Source of the DNA: Streptomyces hundungensis
GTDB taxonomy: Bacteria; Actinomycetota; Actinomycetes; Streptomycetales; Streptomycetaceae
Reading direction: 5' to 3'
Assembly: GCF_003627815.1 (NCBI RefSeq)
Contig: NZ_CP032698.1
Coordinates: forward strand, 248,001 to 312,000
Length of the DNA: 64,000 bases
The notes under the pieces are model-generated. The model worked only from the letters and a program-made list of their open reading frames with translations. It was not told the DNA's origin and searched no databases. Positions 54,644 through 63,628 of the stretch are shown one piece after another (the first letter of the stretch is position 1; every line of letters begins with the position of its first letter). A program made the translations under genes and the position numbers.

Positions 54644-55666
54644 ATGACTGTGCACAGGAAGACAAAAACGATCGCCCTCGCCTCGGCGCTCGTCCTGCTC
54701 GGCGCCCTGATCGCGTCGGCCTTCGCCCTCACCGACGGCCGCTCGGGCAGCGGCACGAGCCGGGACGACGAGGCGGCCAGGCACCGCCCAGAGCCCCGCG
54801 CGACCCCCTCCCCCAGCGGACCGCCGCGAGATGAACTGGAGCGGCGCGTCGTCGAGTTCGCCGCACCCTTCCGCGGGGACTCCGGATATCGCGTACCAAG
54901 CCCCGCCGACCGGCGCGCCGTGGCCGAGTCCGTGGGGCTCGTGCTCGACGGCAAGCGTGAGGAGGCCGGCCAGACCCTCTCCCGCGTCGGCTATCAGCTG
55001 CGCACACTCGTCGATGCCGGTACGGGACGGACGTACGCGGAACTGTCCGACCGCAGCGACACCGTGCCCGCGCCCCGCGGCTGGGGCCGGGTCTACATCG
55101 ATCTGTCCTCACCCGTGCGCTGGTCGGTCCAGGCGCCCCACCCGGTGGCCGATGCCCGCACTGAACGGCTCGGCGCACGGGCCCTGTTGGGCTCCCCCGG
55201 CGGTGTCCTCGTCATCGCGGGCGCCCATCGAGACGCGGGGCGGGGCAACTCGGCCGACGTCGCACACCGCCGCGACACGGTCTTCGCGGCGGTGTGCGAC
55301 GAGCTCGCCGAGCGCGGCCTGCCCGGCATCCAGGTCCACGGCTTCGCCGACGACTCCGATCCCGACCACGATGCCATCGCCTCCACCGGGACCGGCATGG
55401 CAGGCCGCGCCGCCGGCAAGATCCTCGCGGACGCCCTACGAGGGGAGGGGTTCGACGTATGCCGGGCGTGGGCGCGCTCCTGCCCCTTGGAAGGCACCGA
55501 GAACGTGGAGGGCCGCAAGGCGGCGGCCGAGAACGTCCCCTTCCTGCACGTCGAGTTCAGCAACACGGTGCGCACGGACGACGCCCGCACCAGACGCGCC
55601 GTCATAGCCGTGAACACACTCACCGCTCGCTGGGCAGCGGGCCAGAGGAACACGGGGCAGGACTGA
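54644..55666 (+). CDS. Secreted protein divergent from the poly-gamma-glutamate operon, possible amidase/peptidase-like
   Basis: A 340-residue protein with an N-terminal export segment (TIALASALVLLGALIASAFA) and a Pro-rich linker. A folded domain contains WGRVYIDLSSPVRWSVQAPH, LVIAGAHRDAGRGNSADVAH and VPFLHVEFSNTVRTD. The AGAHRD and HVEFS pairing, with a conserved Glu at the end, recalls zinc-dependent gamma-PGA hydrolases or amidases, where His and Glu bind metal, but I cannot assign a family. The location opposite the pgs operon suggests a role in handling the polymer. The start ATG 54644 lacks a strong ribosome site. Confidence 0.6.
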   Translation: MTVHRKTKTIALASALVLLGALIASAFALTDGRSGSGTSRDDEAARHRPEPRATPSPSGPPRDELERRVVEFAAPFRGDSGYRVPSPADRRAVAESVGLVLDGKREEAGQTLSRVGYQLRTLVDAGTGRTYAELSDRSDTVPAPRGWGRVYIDLSSPVRWSVQAPHPVADARTERLGARALLGSPGGVLVIAGAHRDAGRGNSADVAHRRDTVFAAVCDELAERGLPGIQVHGFADDSDPDHDAIASTGTGMAGRAAGKILADALRGEGFDVCRAWARSCPLEGTENVEGRKAAAENVPFLHVEFSNTVRTDDARTRRAVIAVNTLTARWAAGQRNTGQD

Positions 55667-56258
55667 GGTCCGGCTCTCGGAGAACCAGCCTGGAGCCGTC
55701 ATGGCTCGCTGGGGCCCGCCTGCCAGGGGCAGTTGACGTGCCAGTTGCGACCGAGACCTTGTCACACAGGCGCGCCATACAAGGAATTCGCTTCCGCTGC
55801 GGCTCTGTGGTCGCTGAAGCATGCGGTCGACGCCTGGGCCACCTCGGTAACTGCCGCACTCGACGCGGGAGTTGTTCTGCGGCACGCAGACCGGGTACTC
55901 CAGCGAGCGGAGGATGTCACACGCAACAGCGCGCGTCGTGCGGCACGAGGCTGCGTAACTGCCTGGCCCTATGACCTCTGACTGCTGACGGATGGTCAGG
56001 TGTCGCGCCGGCTCGGGGTGGATTCACGAGTGAGCCGTCGGGTGTCGTGCGGAAGGTACCTCCAGGCGATGCCGGTCCTGTCCGCGTGGCGCTTCGAGCG
56101 TCGGCGTCGGGCCCTGGTCCATGAGCAGCCACCAGCGGTGCGGCGGCTGGCTGCTGTCCGCGTATCAGGACACGGGGATCGCCGCTGCGGATGACGCCTT
56201 ATGCTTCCGGATGATCATCTGCGCTTGCCATGCGCACTTCAGCGAAACCAGCGGGGAC
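55667..56258. other. Intergenic region, no recognised gene
   Basis: Short frames on both strands near 55733-55981 (for example minus DILRSLEYPVCVPQNNSRVE) look partly protein-like but have no start or partner. They could be relics. No repeats are noted. Confidence 0.35.
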
Positions 56259-57707
56259 ATGAAGAAGCACACACTGATCACCACAAGCCTCGTCCTGGCT
56301 CTCGGCCTTGTCACGGGCTGCTCTTCCGAGGGCGACGGCGACAAGGCAGCCCCCGGGAGCGCGGCCCAGGGTGGCGGCGAGGGCGGCACGCAGGCTCCCA
56401 AGGGGCCGGTCTACGCCGGCCCCGCGCTGCCCGGCCTCGCCAAGCGGCAGGCGTGGAGCCTGCCGCCGGCCAGGGCCATCGACCTCGGTGACGTCCTGCT
56501 CTTCGCGAAAAACGGTCAGGGTGAGTACGCCCGCGGCGGATACGAGAACGCCCCCTTGGACGGCACGGTCGGCACGCTCTTCTCCGCCTACTCCTCGGAC
56601 AAGCCTGAGGCGGTGACCCTGGAGTTCAGGAACGTGAACACCGGAGCCGTACGCAAGTCCCTCGACGTGCAGGCCGGCACTGTCGCAGCAACGACCTGGC
56701 ACAACGGTGTTCCGGCGGTGGCGGTCACCAAGACCCGCACCCAGGAGTCCGACGGGCTGAGCGCGGGGAAGAGCAGCATCACGGTCACTGTCTACGGAGC
56801 CGACGGAGCACAGCTCGGCACGATCGAGCACGCGGGCGACGGCAAGGGCGTCTCGATCCACGAAGGCCACCTGATCGAGCAGGATGGGGATGCGACTCTC
56901 AAGCTCACATCCATCGACGGCGGCGCACCCCGCAAGGTCACCTGTACGGGCACGCTCGCGCATTGCTCCTTCGACCAGCGCAACAACGAGATCGACGGTG
57001 CGCAGGCGCACGCCCCACTGATCACCGGGACGTACGCCTTCCACGTGGAGAACGCGTCCACGTACACGACCGACCCCGAACAGCTCGTCATGTCTGAACT
57101 GGCCACCGGGAAAAGGGTGTGGAGCACAGCGGACGTCGTTCCGCCCCAGGGAGTGGCGCTGGACAAGGACCACAAGCGCACCAGTGGTGCCGTCCGCGTC
57201 CTCGATGTACGTGACGGGCGGATCCTCACCGCGTGGGCAGCCGGTGCGTTTTCGCCGGACACCTTCGTCACGGCGACGTACGACCTGGCAAGCGGGAAGC
57301 AGGTCGGCGGCTCGACCACGTACCGCTACGCCGACTTCCCGGGCGACACGATCAACACGAAGGGCTCCTCGGTCTTTTCTCCCGACCACAAGCTCGCAGC
57401 GGCGCACACGAAGAGCGGCACCGCCCTGTGGGACCTCGAAACCGGCAAGGAGCTGTGGAAGCAGGCGGAGGGCGAGACCCGGCTGACGCCCCGCCGCTTC
57501 TCCGCGAACGGCGTGTTGTACGGCGACACCGACAAGGCGGGCGGGTCAGGCACGAGCGCGCTCGCGGTGGACGCCCACACGAAGAAGGTGCTGGCCAAGG
57601 ACCTGCCGAGCGACGGCATTCCGCTGTTTTCCCGGTCCACCGGCTATGGGTACCTCACCACGGACGACGGCTTCTTCGTCTTCCCGGCGGAGCGCCAGGA
57701 CGGGTGA
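56259..57707 (+). CDS. Lipoprotein with PQQ-like beta-propeller
   Basis: A 482-residue protein with the lipobox LGLVTGC (Cys at about 20) right after MKKHTLITTSLVLA. After a Gly-rich linker come repeated blades with VFSPDHKLAAAHTKSGTALW, DLETGKELWKQ and TYDLASGKQVGG, typical of PQQ-like quinoprotein folds used as binding platforms rather than enzymes. Streptomyces have many such surface lipoproteins. ATG 56259 follows GCGGGGAC. It stands alone. Confidence 0.82.
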   Translation: MKKHTLITTSLVLALGLVTGCSSEGDGDKAAPGSAAQGGGEGGTQAPKGPVYAGPALPGLAKRQAWSLPPARAIDLGDVLLFAKNGQGEYARGGYENAPLDGTVGTLFSAYSSDKPEAVTLEFRNVNTGAVRKSLDVQAGTVAATTWHNGVPAVAVTKTRTQESDGLSAGKSSITVTVYGADGAQLGTIEHAGDGKGVSIHEGHLIEQDGDATLKLTSIDGGAPRKVTCTGTLAHCSFDQRNNEIDGAQAHAPLITGTYAFHVENASTYTTDPEQLVMSELATGKRVWSTADVVPPQGVALDKDHKRTSGAVRVLDVRDGRILTAWAAGAFSPDTFVTATYDLASGKQVGGSTTYRYADFPGDTINTKGSSVFSPDHKLAAAHTKSGTALWDLETGKELWKQAEGETRLTPRRFSANGVLYGDTDKAGGSGTSALAVDAHTKKVLAKDLPSDGIPLFSRSTGYGYLTTDDGFFVFPAERQDG

Positions 57708-57795
57708 GGACGACGGGACACCCCCACAGACGTCTTTGCATCGTTGAGACAGGACTGATCACGAGCCGCCACGACCTCACTCCGAGCCAAAAACC

Positions 57796-58240
57796 TCAGT
57801 AGAGGTAGCGGTTCACAACGTCCCGCAGTCTCTCGTCCTCACCCCGCAGCAGTAGCGCACGAGGTTCGTCGACGGGAACGCGCAGAATCTCCCAGTCCTC
57901 TGCGTCTCGCTCACCGTCGCCCTCCTCCCCGTAGCCCCCGTCCGTGTCGGAGGGGGGCTACGGCGCCATGACATAGGGCTCGTCGTACTCGTCGGGTGAC
58001 TGCGCCGGTTCCGGGCGGCGGCACTGCCATACGGTGCCGTAGTTCCGGACCCCGGGTCAGTTCCGGCAGGTGGTAGGCGGAGAAGGTCACCTGAAGAAGA
58101 CGCGCAACGAAGCGGGATGGCTGGTCATCGCCGTCCGCATTGTCGGCCAGGGACAGCCATGGGTCATCGAGGCGGAACCAGTGCGCGACGCCGTGAGCGC
58201 CTGCCGCCAGCACCATCGTCGACTCCCACCAACCGCCAGA
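57796..58240 (-). pseudogene. Hypothetical protein broken by one frameshift and one amber codon
   Basis: The minus strand reads HGVAHWFRLDDPWLSLADNA through ARLLQVTFSAYHLPELTRG. It then changes frame to GVRNYGTVWQCRRPEPAQSP and YDEPYVMAP, where a TAG (57958-57960) stops it. The same frame continues beyond the TAG as AEDWEILRVPVDEPRALLLR and ends at 57796. The stretch after the stop still has consistent protein character, so frameshift and stop are recent. It follows the 58253-58657 gene on the same strand and was probably its operon partner. No family is recognised. Confidence 0.6.
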
Positions 58241-58252
58241 CTGACCAGCAAG

Positions 58253-58657
58253 CTATGCCTTATCCAGAGCGGTGACCACGTGGTCCAGTTCTGACGGCAT
58301 GACCGCGATCAGGACCTCTCCGTCGGACGAATCGCATTCCGCGATCCGGGACCCCGGATTAATTGCCACAGCCTCACGCAGGGACGGCGAGCGGAATCCG
58401 GTCTGCAACAGATCGGTCGGCAGAGCAACTTCCTGCTTACCGTAGGAAGACTTCCATACGACGGACCCAGCGCTGATCAGCAGACGTCCGGCCCGCCAAC
58501 GAGGGCTCCGGGCAGGCCACTTCACCATGCACGGCACTCCAGCAGGCTCCCCGGCGGCTATCGCGGCAGACCTCTGCTGCTGCTTCCGGCGCATCAGCCA
58601 CCCAACGAAAGCCGCACCGCCCATCCCCATCAAGAGTTCGATCACTCTCGCATTCAA
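58253..58657 (-). CDS. Small DUF2550-like membrane-anchored protein
   Basis: A 134-residue protein with one N-terminal membrane span (ELLMGMGGAAFVGWLMRR) and a cytoplasmic domain of about 100 residues: VPCMVKWPARSPRWRAGRLL, then WKSSYGKQEVALP. This resembles the DUF2550 family of actinobacterial membrane proteins, whose role is unknown. The start is TTG 58657 or GTG 58645; neither has a good ribosome site. The gene downstream is a pseudogene. Confidence 0.62.
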   Translation of the reverse strand: MNARVIELLMGMGGAAFVGWLMRRKQQQRSAAIAAGEPAGVPCMVKWPARSPRWRAGRLLISAGSVVWKSSYGKQEVALPTDLLQTGFRSPSLREAVAINPGSRIAECDSSDGEVLIAVMPSELDHVVTALDKA

Positions 58658-58787
58658 GCACGCGCAGCGAGGTCAGCCCGGAGCGCTATGGCCGGGATCC
58701 AGCGCGCGGACGCCCGCGAAGCCACGCCAGGCCGACCGGTACCAGAACCCGTAGCCCAAGAGGTACTGATGGGCAGCGGCATCGAAA

Positions 58788-58829
58788 AGGCCTCCGGCCG
58801 TCCCGCGTACAGGCGGGGGCCGGAGGCCT
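58788..58829 (-). terminator. Terminator of the SCO0854-family gene
   Basis: AGGCCTCCGGCC (58788-58799) pairs perfectly with GGCCGGAGGCCT (58818-58829), and CCCGC/GCGGG pair inside it. It lies about 90 bases after the stop of the leftward gene ending at 58920. Confidence 0.85.
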
Positions 58830-58919
58830 CAAGTCGGGGGCGAGGAAAGCGAGGGGACTAATTTCAAGGAGTTTGGAGAAGGAAGCCCCCTCATGGCCTC
58901 GCCACGGACACGTTAACAG

Positions 58920-61091
58920 TCAGGCGGGAATCAAGTCACCCAGGTTTTCAGGGGTGATGATCCGTGACTGCGGGTGCAGGCCGTCGGGGCGCTCCAGCCC
59001 GATGTACGTGACGGGACCCGCCGGGACCGACTTGCCGTCCCACGAGGTGACCGTCGTCGCGCTGCCGGTCATCAGCTCGGTGAGGTAGCGAACGGTGAGC
59101 TGCTCGCGCTCGACGATGCCGCGCAGCAGCGTCGCGACCGTCACCCGGTTCTCCTCCACCCGGTTCGCCGAGGGAGCCCCCTTCAGGTACAAGTGCAGCC
59201 ACTTGGCCCGCCATGTGCCATCGGATCCGCGCAGGAAGACCAACGGCAGGGCGACCCGGCCCGGACCCCGCAGTTCCGACTTCATGCGTACGGTGCGCGC
59301 CTCGAACGGGAGACCCTTCTGCTCGCCCTCGCGCAGCATGAATCCGAAGAACGACTCCTCGACCTCCTCGAAGCCCTCCCCGGAGAAGATGTTGATCTGC
59401 GGCACGATGCAGTGGGCGCGCACGGCCCCCAGGCGCAGGTTGATGAACTCCGACGCGCCGTCGGGGGCGTCCGTGATGTCGCCGGAATGCTCCCCCTCGA
59501 CACCACGCAAATTGGTGTACGACAGCCAGGAGGCGGTCGAGTAGTCGGCATTGAGGAGCGCCGCGGACAGGTCGAAGTCGGTGGTGCGCTCGCTCTGCTT
59601 CCAGTGGACGAAGAAGCGGAGCAGCTCTCCGTCGACGCGGGAGACCGAGCCGCGCGGCAGCACTCCGAGTCCGGACGCGGTGGCCTTGCCACTCAGCGGC
59701 AAGGCCACGTCCAGGACGTCCGGGTCGATCAACAGGTGCTCGCGGGCCGCCAGTCGGCGACGCAGCTCCGTGTCGAGCACGGTGATCAGCCGCTCGCGCT
59801 CGGGCGCGAACACCGGACGACGGGTGTCGTCGGTGACCCAGGCCCGGCCGAGGCGGTTGATGAACACGCGCCGCTCACTGGTTTCCCGCTCACGGTTGTG
59901 CAGGTGCTGGCGCACCGACAACAGGACGCGGCCGGAGACGTCGGCAACGCTCCGCTCGGCGGCGGCCACGACCGCGTCGCGCTCGTCCTGGGTGAAGGAG
60001 TCGCGCAGCAACTGGTCCAGGGCGCGCAGCAGCTTGCCGGGCGCGACCTTGAGCAGCCCGACCGCGGCGGTGGTGTCGCCACGGGCGAGCAACTCCTCGA
60101 CCCGGCTGTCGAGAGACCGTGCCGTCTTCTCGCCCCGGGCAACGGCGAACACGTCGGCCGCGTGCGGCCACTGCGGGTATTCGTGCGGGTGCAGCCGCTC
60201 GCCGAGTCGCTTCCACATCTCGCGGTCGGCATGTACGTCAGCGAGTTTCGCCGGCCCCGCGGCGATGACCGCGTCGAGGCCCGCGAGCAGTGCCCGGCGC
60301 ATCGAACGGGGCAGGCTCCGCAGCCGCGTCGGCTCCCGCAGCGTCACGTCGCCGCCGACGAGCGCGCAAGCCAGGCGCAAAACGTCGGTGACCGTGTCCA
60401 GCAGCGGGGCCGCTCCGGTCATCAGCCGGGCCTGGTTGACCACGGCCCGGTTCTCCCGCACGGGGATCTCCTGCGGCTGAGGCCCGTCGGCGCAGTGGCC
60501 GGCGAGATCCTGCAGGTCGCGCAGGCCGTCCTCACCAAGTGGGGTGGCACGGCCCGCCAACGCCAAGTAAAGCGCGGTCAGTTCGTCACCGAGCGAGGCG
60601 CCCAGGTGAAGGACCGTGATGCGGTCGCCGGCCGCGGCGATCAGCTCGTCGTGGTGGGCGAGCATCTCGGCGTAGGTGTGCCGGGGGTTCCCGTACGAGG
60701 GGAGAGTGAGCAGGTCCACCACACCGGTGCTCAGCTGCTCCAGCGTGCTCGTGCGCGTGGTGGCATCGGCGAGCGCGTCGGCGATGCACTCCATCCAGAA
60801 GTCGAGGGTGTCCGGGACGTTGGCGGGGAAGTCGATGAAGTACGCGTTGTGCTGGACGTGATCGCCGACCATCTCCCGGACGGTGTGCAGCGTCCGCACG
60901 GCGGTGTCGACGACCGCCTCCTCGGAGAACCCCGACAGGTGGGCGAACAACTCTGCTGAGAGCTTGAAGCCCACGGACATCAACGCGGCGTCGAACTGCC
61001 GCGCCGCGACGGCGCCTTGACCGGCGGCCCCCGTGAGGCGGGGGACGCGGTGGGTGTGCCGGATGACCAGGGGTTCGAGTCGGTGGACCAT
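58920..61091 (-). CDS. MXAN_6230/SCO0854-family protein with TerD-like domain, RING segment absent
   Basis: A 723-residue cytoplasmic protein matching the large MXAN_6230/SCO0854 family found with tellurium-resistance (ter) stress genes. The C-terminal third contains a TerD-like stretch: TDFDLSAALLNADYSTASWL, HSGDITDAPDGASEFINLRL, then INIFSGEGFEEVEESFFGFM and LRGSDGTWRAKWLHLYLKG. In the named family an N-terminal RING-type cysteine cluster is expected around residues 90-150. Here that part (PDTLDFWMECIADALADATT) has no such cluster. ATG 61091 has a poor ribosome site. No ter genes are adjacent. Confidence 0.8.
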   Translation of the reverse strand: MVHRLEPLVIRHTHRVPRLTGAAGQGAVAARQFDAALMSVGFKLSAELFAHLSGFSEEAVVDTAVRTLHTVREMVGDHVQHNAYFIDFPANVPDTLDFWMECIADALADATTRTSTLEQLSTGVVDLLTLPSYGNPRHTYAEMLAHHDELIAAAGDRITVLHLGASLGDELTALYLALAGRATPLGEDGLRDLQDLAGHCADGPQPQEIPVRENRAVVNQARLMTGAAPLLDTVTDVLRLACALVGGDVTLREPTRLRSLPRSMRRALLAGLDAVIAAGPAKLADVHADREMWKRLGERLHPHEYPQWPHAADVFAVARGEKTARSLDSRVEELLARGDTTAAVGLLKVAPGKLLRALDQLLRDSFTQDERDAVVAAAERSVADVSGRVLLSVRQHLHNRERETSERRVFINRLGRAWVTDDTRRPVFAPERERLITVLDTELRRRLAAREHLLIDPDVLDVALPLSGKATASGLGVLPRGSVSRVDGELLRFFVHWKQSERTTDFDLSAALLNADYSTASWLSYTNLRGVEGEHSGDITDAPDGASEFINLRLGAVRAHCIVPQINIFSGEGFEEVEESFFGFMLREGEQKGLPFEARTVRMKSELRGPGRVALPLVFLRGSDGTWRAKWLHLYLKGAPSANRVEENRVTVATLLRGIVEREQLTVRYLTELMTGSATTVTSWDGKSVPAGPVTYIGLERPDGLHPQSRIITPENLGDLIPA

Positions 61092-61304
61092 CCCGGGATG
61101 ATCCCAGGGCGGGGCAAGCGGTCGCACCCGGATTTCTTCGGACAGGACAGGAGGCGACGATCAGGCGGTGGATGGCGGCCATGGTCGGCTCGTCTCCGAG
61201 GAGGACGGGCTCGACCAGAGCGATGTTCGACCTGGGACCTACCGGACTCAGGGATCCGTTCGTTGCCCGTGGTCCGGGGGCGGGCGGGCTGTCATGGTTG
61301 ACAT

Positions 61305-62504
61305 ATGGCCTTGCAGATCTCGTACAGGGGTGGTCGGCTCGGTGAGGATCTCGACATCACCGTCTACTGGTTCCCCCGGGAGCCGGACCGGCCCGCGCAC
61401 TACGTCTCCGACATCCTGGGCGCATGGCGCGTGTCGATACCGAGGGACGTGGACGCGAGCGGTACCCCGCAGGAGATCGTGTCATGGAACGACGCCGCGG
61501 CCTCGTTCGTGCAGCGAATCGCCGCGGAGGATCGCGAGCTCGCCAAAGCGGAGCGTGCTATCGGGCGTTGGGGTCTGCTGGTGACGCGTCGACGGGCACA
61601 GTTGAGGTACGACGACGCCCGGACATCCTTCCTGGAGGCCGTGCGATCGGCGGCAGCGGCCTACCAGCCGGTCCGGGACGTCATCGAAGCGCGCCTGGCC
61701 GAGCGCGAGGCCCATGCGCGCGAGGCGGCCCGGCGTGCGTATCAGGGGAAAGAGCGTCAGTGGCGGGACGAAGCGGCCCGGTTCAGGGAATGGGAGCGCC
61801 GTCAGGAGGTGGCTGATCGGCCGCTGCCCGGCGGACTCAGTCCCCGCGAGATGGCCGCCAGCGGGGACGCCCCCGTCAACTGGCCGGCAGAAGTGCGGTC
61901 GTTGGTGGGTGACACCTCCTCCTGGTGGACAAGTGTTCGCGCGTCGGAACGCAACAGGCGGGCGAACGCACAAGCCGTACGGAAAGTCACCGAGGCGATC
62001 AACGGGGTGGCAGCCGCGCTGGAGGAGACCGGCCGACCGGGCATCAGCACGATCAGGGGGCGCCCCTCCGAAGTGCTGTGCGGATGGTGGATCCACTTCG
62101 ACTGGTCCGGCCTGCCCGACACGACCCGGCTGCGGACACCGCCTGCGAACGTGCCCGCTGTGGGCCTGGAGGACAAGGACTGGCACTACCAGCTGTACCT
62201 GCCGTCCTCCCGGGTTTTCGCCGTGTACCGGTCCGGCGAGTTCGGGTTGGCCGACGAACACGGTTCCAAGATCCCGTCGGGGGGCTACGGCACTACGTAC
62301 ACCTGGTTCAAGCGAACCATCGACCAATTCGCGGAGGAGCTGTTCCGCAACCGGGTCATCATCTTCCGGCCCCCCGGTCACGACGGTCACCGGTCCTACC
62401 CGATGACCGACCACGCGGACCCCGACGTGTACGAGCCCTACGTCGAAGCCGTGGCAGAGCAGACGGCGGCTCACTTCCACGCCCTGCTCCCGAACCGGCC
62501 GTAG
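61305..62504 (+). CDS. Unknown cytoplasmic protein with coiled-coil middle
   Basis: A 399-residue protein without signal or membrane segment. The first 50 residues (LDITVYWFPREPDRPAHYVS) are strand-rich. A long charged helix follows (about 125-175, ARLAEREAHAREAARRAYQG) that probably coils. The last 170 residues are Trp/Tyr/His-rich (WWIHFDWSGLPDTTRLRTPP, YGTTYTWFKRTIDQFAEEL). I do not recognise it. ATG 61305 has a TTGACAT just in front and no ribosome site, so translation may be leaderless. Divergent from the SCO0854-family gene by about 210 bases. Confidence 0.7.
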   Translation: MALQISYRGGRLGEDLDITVYWFPREPDRPAHYVSDILGAWRVSIPRDVDASGTPQEIVSWNDAAASFVQRIAAEDRELAKAERAIGRWGLLVTRRRAQLRYDDARTSFLEAVRSAAAAYQPVRDVIEARLAEREAHAREAARRAYQGKERQWRDEAARFREWERRQEVADRPLPGGLSPREMAASGDAPVNWPAEVRSLVGDTSSWWTSVRASERNRRANAQAVRKVTEAINGVAAALEETGRPGISTIRGRPSEVLCGWWIHFDWSGLPDTTRLRTPPANVPAVGLEDKDWHYQLYLPSSRVFAVYRSGEFGLADEHGSKIPSGGYGTTYTWFKRTIDQFAEELFRNRVIIFRPPGHDGHRSYPMTDHADPDVYEPYVEAVAEQTAAHFHALLPNRP

Positions 62505-62687
62505 GGCACCCGGCGCCATACCTGCCACCGAGAGGTCAGCGGGCGTCCCGCCACTGACCATTGCTCGGCCGCCAACAGGCCGCGCAACTGGGGGCATTCG
62601 CCATCGCGCATCGGGACGGCGAGTCACAACTGGAGAAACACCGTGTGTGTTGGGGGTGTGGGGGGCAAGACCGACCGGTTGTGCCTC

Positions 62688-63188
62688 TCAGACCCCGGCC
62701 GTGCAGAAGACGCACGCCTCCCAGAACGGCAGCGCGTCCAGTACCCGGTGGCGTAAACATGAGGCCATCGCGGCCTCCTGCGGCCCGGGCAGGACTCCTG
62801 TGCCGCCGTGCGCGGTCGTGACGTCGAATTCCTCCACCATGGCCCGGTACGTGCGCAGGTACCCCTCGGCCCGGGGTGGCTCGTATGTCAGTTCCTCCCA
62901 CCGGTGCCGGGAGAGCGCCAGATCGAGGACGCGCAGCAGGAAGTCCTTGGCGGCAGCCCGCTCCTGTGGTGTGTCCCCCCAGTCGAGATCCGCCAGGTCG
63001 AACCCGACCACCCCACGCCCCATCACGCTCTGGTCCTGGAGCGTCAGCAGCGCGGCGAAGCGAAAACCCCACGGCTCGTGGGCCAGCGCGGACACGGCGA
63101 GCATCAGCACGTCCACGAACACCGCTGTGCCGCCGTTGGTCATCTCCAGGTACCGGCCCTCACGGCCGCGGCTGCCAAACACGTTCAC
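62688..63188 (-). CDS. Hypothetical protein, probably from a leaderless transcript
   Basis: A 166-residue cytoplasmic protein: GREGRYLEMTNGGTAVFVDV, then ALAHEPWGFRFAALLTLQDQ and LSRHRWEELTYEPPRAEGYL. Composition and codon use are normal, but no family is recognised; size and acidity resemble polymorphic-toxin immunity proteins. GTG 63186-63188 is chosen because a TATTCT lies exactly six bases upstream, placing transcription start on the first codon. Convergent with the 61305-62504 gene. Confidence 0.65.
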   Translation of the reverse strand: MNVFGSRGREGRYLEMTNGGTAVFVDVLMLAVSALAHEPWGFRFAALLTLQDQSVMGRGVVGFDLADLDWGDTPQERAAAKDFLLRVLDLALSRHRWEELTYEPPRAEGYLRTYRAMVEEFDVTTAHGGTGVLPGPQEAAMASCLRHRVLDALPFWEACVFCTAGV

Positions 63189-63194
63189 GTCATG

Positions 63195-63200
63195 AGAATA
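63195..63200 (-). promoter_or_regulatory. -10 box giving a leaderless start
   Basis: TATTCT on the minus strand ends six bases before GTG 63188. No Shine-Dalgarno sequence is present between them. Confidence 0.5.
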
Positions 63201-63227
63201 GAGAGCGGGGCAGGCGGACGTACGCAA

Positions 63228-63628
63228 TGCCCGGTCGTCAGGATGCGTGGCCGTAGTGTCAGTGCCTCGCCCTAGATTCCGGGCGATGGGGCCGGAACGG
63301 GGCCACCAGCACTGGAGAACGGCAAGTCTCCCTGGTCTGCGCGGGGGTGGTTACGGCCCAACCGGCGTCCAGGCATCCGTTGAGTGCCACACTGCAGCCC
63401 GACAGCCCGGCCCCATCACACCCTTACGGCACATTCTGCGGTAAGGGCTGAGCCGACGGGCCGGTCACCGCACTCGCAGCCCGGTTTCTCAGAGCGTGAT
63501 GACCATGGGGCGAGACAGGCAGGACCAACGGTCAAGTCTGCGGAGCTCAGCGGCGCAACGGCCCTCCCATACCTCCGTGCTCGCATGACACGCCTCTACC
63601 TGCTCAACGACGCGCATGCAGGCAACCG
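63228..63628. other. Intergenic region, no clear gene
   Basis: No gene or repeat is recognised over about 400 bases. Confidence 0.4.

Noticed and set aside
61067..61085. ggggttcgagtcggtgg resembling a tRNA T-arm
   Set aside because: No acceptor, D or anticodon arms can be folded around it, and it lies inside or beside the SCO0854-family gene start.
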